From contig NZ_JACAKB010000005.1 in the NCBI RefSeq assembly GCF_030326305.1, positions 62,001 through 126,000 of the forward strand: a stretch of 64,000 bases of DNA, read 5' to 3'. The translations under genes were made by a program, and so were the position numbers. This stretch comes from Myroides odoratimimus (lineage in GTDB: Bacteria; Bacteroidota; Bacteroidia; Flavobacteriales; Flavobacteriaceae). This document shows positions 60,197-64,000 of the stretch, in pieces; position 1 is the stretch's first letter, and the number at the start of each line of letters is the position of its first letter. Below the pieces are notes generated by a model, which saw only the letters and a program-made list of their open reading frames with translations, had not been told where the DNA came from and did not search any database.

Positions 60197-62971
60197 TTAG
60201 AAGTTATAACGCAATGTAAAGTTCCAAGTTCTACCGTTTCCGAAGTAAACTTCGTTTGCAGTATCAACACCTTTCCAATTTACATTATTAGCTTTACTAT
60301 CTCCGTTGTGGATATTAGTTCTAGAATAAGAAATGTAAGTTGTATCAAATACGTTATTAACGTTAGCACGCATTGTTACACTATTTTTCTTTTCTTTTCC
60401 AACATGCATTTTGTATGATAATCCAGCATCAAATAAGTTGAAAGAAGGTAATGAAATAGATCCATTATGATCTGCTTTTCCAAAATCATTTGGATTAATT
60501 GCAGCATAGAACTTATCATTGTAACGGAAGTTACCATCAACTTTTAATCCAGGCAATACTTCATAAGCAGCTCCTAAGTTAACAATAAACTGAGGCGCAT
60601 CACCAACCTTAACTCCATCTAAATATAAAGTTTTTTGCATTGGCTTATTAGTATTTGGGTCATTAATTGGAGCATTAGTTGCTTCATCTAAGAAATCAGC
60701 AGTAACATTTCCTTTATAATTCCAATCTCCCCATGATAAAGATCCTGTAATGTCTAAACGATCAATAGGATTATAAACAAAGTCCATCTCTAACCCCATA
60801 TGGATTTGTTCAATTCCATATAAGTTAGCATAACCAGGAGTTTGTGTTCCATTAGATCCTACACCAAAAACATCTCTTTCGAAAATACGTTGAATTCTAT
60901 CTTTCCAAGAAGTACGGTATAAGTTCACGTTTGCTCTAAAGTTGTCAAGGCGTAAACCATATCCTAACTCTAATCCGAATATTTTTTCATTTTTAAGATT
61001 AGGGTTAATATCATTTCTATTATTGATATATACACCATTATTCATGAATGGTTGACGAGAGAAATATCCAGAGTTAACAAAAACATTGTGGTTCTCATTA
61101 ATATTATAATTAAAACCTCCTTTAATACTTCCTCCTGATAAACTCTTCCAAGAAGTTTTATATTCTTCAGCTCCACTTTCAGTATTACGATTATAAGTCA
61201 TATAATCGATTCTTCTGAACCATTGATTAGAGATAGATCCTTGAACGAAAACAGTTAAATCATTTTTAGAATACTCAACTTGTCCGAATCCACCTAACCA
61301 TTTTACGTTACCATCATTATCGTAAGCTACTTTCTGACGATCTCCCCAATCAGCCCATGGATTAGCAGGAGCTTTACTAGTATAAGTTTGAGTAATAACT
61401 CTTGAACCTGCAGTTTTATTTGAAGCATCTACAAATCCAGGAGCACCTAATAAATCATCTAATACTTGGAAATGGTATCCTACATAAGTACGAGCATCAA
61501 CTCCAATATCGAAGTTCCAATTCTCATTAACTTTAGCATTTAAGTTCATTACTGTACCATACCAATCGTGTGAGTTAATACTTGCACGACGAACAAATCC
61601 ACTATTCTTGTCTGAATAGTACTCACCATTTATCATTTTCTTATCTGCTCCAAAATCAGCAACATGTTTTCCTGAGTTCCAAGCAGCTATATCATCAAAA
61701 CGAATGTGACCATTTTGGTCTTTAAACATTTCGTGTCTTTGGTCTTTTCCATTAATCTTTCCAAGAGCACCGTTACCACCACCACGTCCCCAAGAACCGT
61801 AAGCAACTGTGTTTAATGTAAAGATATCATTGATTTTATAATCCCAGTTTAATGAAGCGATTGGTTTATTATAGAAGTTTCTAGCCCATGAGTAACCTTC
61901 ACCCTGATACATTCCATAATCAGGATTGTATTTTCTATTTGGTTTACCATCTTCGCTATACTTCATGTAGTCAGCAATAGTTGGATTAGTACTTCTTTGG
62001 TTATGCCATTGATTAGCCCCTGTAAAAGTAAACTGTACGTTGTGACGACTATCTTTTGAACGGTAACCTAAACCTAAGAAATAAGCTACACTTTCGAAGT
62101 CTGTCCCTTCTACATACCCATTACCTCTAGTATAAGACATTAATAAAGATGCAGATAAACCGCTATCTAAAATACCAGTATTATAAGAAGCCGATCCTTT
62201 AAAATAATCATTATTTCCAACACCAGCAGATAACGAACCACCTTCTCTCATGTCAGAAGTTTTCGTTAAGATGTTCATAGTTCCTCCTACAGAAGAAATA
62301 GCGATTTTAGAAGATCCTAAACCTCTTTGAACTTGAACAGCAGAAGCAACGTCTTGTGCACCAGCCCAGTTTGACCAATACACAGAACCACCTTCCATAT
62401 CATTAACAGGCATACCGTTAACTAATACAGCGATGTTCTTTTGATCAAATCCACGAATATTCATTTTAGAATCTCCAAATCCTCCTCCTCCTTGAGAAGC
62501 ATAAACAGATGGAGTTGTGTTTAAAATTTCAGGAAACTCTTGAGAACCAAGTTTTTCTTGAATTTCAGCAGCTTTAATTGTAGAAACTGCTACTGGAGTT
62601 TTACGATCTTTTGCTACGTCAGCAACACCCATAATAACGATGTCATCTAACAAGTTTTCGTCTGCAGCAAGTACTACAGATCCAAGATCAGCTTTCTTAT
62701 CAGCGCCAACTTTGAAAGCTACAGTTTTAGATTGATAACCAATAAAAGAGATAACCACCTCTCCTTTATCTCCAGAAACCGTCAATTCGAATTTACCATC
62801 CATATCAGATGACGTACCGTTTTGAGTCCCTTTTACTATCACTGTTGCTCCAGGTAATCCCGATTGGAATTCACCATCCACAACTATACCAGTGATTTTG
62901 TTTTGTGAAAGTGCAGATACTGAGGTAAATACCATTACCATCATCAGCATCCAGTTCTTCAAGTTTTTCAT
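60197..62971 (-). CDS. TonB-dependent outer-membrane receptor with CarboxypepD_reg-like domain
   Basis: The 924-aa protein, counted from MKNLKNWMLMM (62971), has a signal peptide (about 1-22, ending ALSQ). A carboxypeptidase-regulatory-like domain follows (about 25-105; SGLPGATVIVKGTQNGTSSD). The plug domain (about 125-240) has MNIRGFDQKNIAVLVNGMPV and VQVQRGLGSSKIAISSVGGT. The 22-strand barrel ends in the aromatic VYFGNGRTWNFTLRYNF. An upstream in-frame start at 63022 would put the promoter inside the gene, so I reject it. No SusD partner adjoins it, so it is unlikely to be a glycan-type SusC; iron-complex or other ligands remain open. Confidence 0.94.
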   Translation of the reverse strand: MKNLKNWMLMMVMVFTSVSALSQNKITGIVVDGEFQSGLPGATVIVKGTQNGTSSDMDGKFELTVSGDKGEVVISFIGYQSKTVAFKVGADKKADLGSVVLAADENLLDDIVIMGVADVAKDRKTPVAVSTIKAAEIQEKLGSQEFPEILNTTPSVYASQGGGGFGDSKMNIRGFDQKNIAVLVNGMPVNDMEGGSVYWSNWAGAQDVASAVQVQRGLGSSKIAISSVGGTMNILTKTSDMREGGSLSAGVGNNDYFKGSASYNTGILDSGLSASLLMSYTRGNGYVEGTDFESVAYFLGLGYRSKDSRHNVQFTFTGANQWHNQRSTNPTIADYMKYSEDGKPNRKYNPDYGMYQGEGYSWARNFYNKPIASLNWDYKINDIFTLNTVAYGSWGRGGGNGALGKINGKDQRHEMFKDQNGHIRFDDIAAWNSGKHVADFGADKKMINGEYYSDKNSGFVRRASINSHDWYGTVMNLNAKVNENWNFDIGVDARTYVGYHFQVLDDLLGAPGFVDASNKTAGSRVITQTYTSKAPANPWADWGDRQKVAYDNDGNVKWLGGFGQVEYSKNDLTVFVQGSISNQWFRRIDYMTYNRNTESGAEEYKTSWKSLSGGSIKGGFNYNINENHNVFVNSGYFSRQPFMNNGVYINNRNDINPNLKNEKIFGLELGYGLRLDNFRANVNLYRTSWKDRIQRIFERDVFGVGSNGTQTPGYANLYGIEQIHMGLEMDFVYNPIDRLDITGSLSWGDWNYKGNVTADFLDEATNAPINDPNTNKPMQKTLYLDGVKVGDAPQFIVNLGAAYEVLPGLKVDGNFRYNDKFYAAINPNDFGKADHNGSISLPSFNLFDAGLSYKMHVGKEKKNSVTMRANVNNVFDTTYISYSRTNIHNGDSKANNVNWKGVDTANEVYFGNGRTWNFTLRYNF

Positions 62972-63005
62972 TTTGTAAGTGTAAGTGATAAAATTATTTT
63001 CGCAA

Positions 63006-63032
63006 CAAATGTACAAAAACATCCATACTCAA
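63006..63032 (-). promoter_or_regulatory. Promoter of the TonB-dependent receptor gene
   Basis: On the minus strand TTG (63032-63030), a 16-nt spacer and TACATTTG (63013-63006) lie 35 nt before the start at 62971. The spacer is one base shorter than the usual range. Confidence 0.65.
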
Positions 63033-63075
63033 TGTTACCAAAACATTAAAATTAACGTTTTATCACTATTTAGAC

Positions 63076-64000
63076 TTATTCTACAACTCTATTTTTTACA
63101 AAATAACGCAATAAAAAAGCTGTCGAACTATCATGTTCACATATATTTTTAGATTTAATTTCATTTTGTATATTCTTTGCCAAAATCTTTCCATACTCAA
63201 CACCAAATTGATCAAAGCTATAAATATTCCAAATTACTCCTTGAACGAACGTCTTATGTTCATATAATGCAATTAACTCACCTAAACTTTTAGGAGTTAA
63301 TTTGTCTATTAAAATTGTATTTGATGGTTTATTACCACAAAACTCTCTAAAGTTACTTAAAAAAGGTCCTCCATCACTTTCATACTCTTCTCCTATCTTT
63401 CCATTCAATAAAGCCTCACTTTGACCAAAGAAGTTAGACATCAATATATCGTGATTAGTACTCTCTTTAAAATGCGGATTTACAAAACCAATAAAATCAA
63501 TAGGAATCACTTTAGTTCCTTGATGAAACAATTGAAAAAAGGCATGTTGAGCAGAAACTCCTACCTCTCCCCAAATTAAAGTCCCAGTTTGATAATTAAC
63601 AGGATTACCACTCCTGTCTTTATTCTTTCCGTTACTTTCCATAATCATCTGCTGTAAGTGAGCTGGTAATTTGCCTAGCAATTGGCTATAAGGAACGACT
63701 GCTTCAGTCTCATATCCATAAAAATTATTATACCATATACTTAGAAGAGCCATTAACACAGGTAGGTTCTCTTTAAAATCAGCTTCTTTAAAATGCTTAT
63801 CCATTGTATGAGCCCCTTGTAGAAGTTGTTCAAAATGATTATAACCGACAGCTAAAGCAATCGAAATCCCGACAGCACTCCACAGAGAAAACCTTCCACC
63901 TACAAAGTCCCACATAGGATAAATATTCTCACGCTTCACACCGAAACTCATTGCTTCTTCAATAGCAACAGATACACCAACATAATGTGAACTTAAATCT
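63076..64000 (-). CDS. pgi: Glucose-6-phosphate isomerase (5' end cut by window)
   Basis: The frame stays open to the window edge, and the residues before the internal Met at 63951 (SSHYVGVSVAIEEA) match the family, so this is the C-terminal part, about 308 residues. Pgi interconverts glucose-6-phosphate and fructose-6-phosphate. Motifs visible are FPMWDFVGGR-like PMWDFVGGRFSLWSAVG, LIWGEVGVSAQHAFFQLFHQ and the final region FDQFGVEYGKILAKNIQNEI. The C-terminus is complete at 63076. Confidence 0.95.
   Translation of the reverse strand, partial: DLSSHYVGVSVAIEEAMSFGVKRENIYPMWDFVGGRFSLWSAVGISIALAVGYNHFEQLLQGAHTMDKHFKEADFKENLPVLMALLSIWYNNFYGYETEAVVPYSQLLGKLPAHLQQMIMESNGKNKDRSGNPVNYQTGTLIWGEVGVSAQHAFFQLFHQGTKVIPIDFIGFVNPHFKESTNHDILMSNFFGQSEALLNGKIGEEYESDGGPFLSNFREFCGNKPSNTILIDKLTPKSLGELIALYEHKTFVQGVIWNIYSFDQFGVEYGKILAKNIQNEIKSKNICEHDSSTAFLLRYFVKNRVVE

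Noticed and set aside
1-64000. CRISPR arrays, insertion sequences, integrases, phage or restriction genes
   Set aside because: No regularly spaced repeats of 24-48 bp, transposase motifs, terminal inverted repeats or nuclease/methylase motifs were seen anywhere; the repeats found are short and intergenic.

Overview
The window is a 64 kb, AT-rich stretch of chromosome from a member of the Bacteroidota, most likely the family Flavobacteriaceae (Flavobacterium/Myroides-like; genus not certain). The reasons are the gene families (short NuoG, YceD-rpmF-fabH-accBC cluster headed by pdxA, FeoB with a separate Cys-rich partner, CarboxypepD_reg-type TonB-dependent receptor, DUF2891 and DUF5074-like lipoproteins), the almost complete lack of Shine-Dalgarno sequences, and many start-proximal copies of the Bacteroidota promoter element TAnnTTTG, several with an upstream TTG.

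Layout. 1-6.7 kb: a truncated universal stress protein, two paralogous lipoproteins with identical leader sequences, a YfaP/TPR exported protein, and a tight operon of ECF sigma factor, 75-aa protein and MscS-like channel. 6.8-12.5 kb: riboflavin synthase divergent from pdxA, then yceD-rpmF-fabH-accB-accC (start of fatty-acid synthesis). 12.7 kb: a cold-shock protein. 13.1-26.0 kb: the complete 14-gene respiratory complex I operon nuoA-N, with separate nuoC and nuoD and a truncated nuoG, behind a consensus promoter. 26.5-28.7 kb: a WaaP-like LPS kinase and a PfkB sugar kinase. 28.7-35.3 kb: a full trpEGDCFBA operon preceded by a Trp-rich leader peptide and attenuator. 35.3-37.9 kb: feoAB plus a small Cys-rich Feo partner. 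38-46 kb: SCO copper chaperone, M13 metallopeptidase, S41 protease, dCMP deaminase, TerB-like protein, fructose bisphosphatase, acetyltransferase, aspartate kinase. 47-57 kb: a looser region of small membrane proteins, unknown lipoproteins, a 2H phosphoesterase, CsaA, a large unknown protein with a bactofilin-like segment, and intergenic repeats. 57-64 kb: metG, an aldo/keto reductase, a TonB-dependent receptor and the truncated pgi.

Most of the window is housekeeping. The most informative non-coding signal is the trp leader (28.72-28.93 kb): a 30-residue peptide with three consecutive Trp codons, a strong intrinsic terminator, and a segment just after the Trp codons that can pair with the terminator 5' arm. 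Other structure outside genes: an 11-nt tandem plus inverted repeat at 41.17-41.24 kb, a 7-bp periodic array at 50.76-50.89 kb, a 22-bp period repeat at 0.92 kb, and face-to-face promoters between ribE and pdxA. I saw no tRNA, rRNA, CRISPR array, insertion sequence or phage gene, and no multi-gene cluster that I can confidently call a new defence or mobile system.
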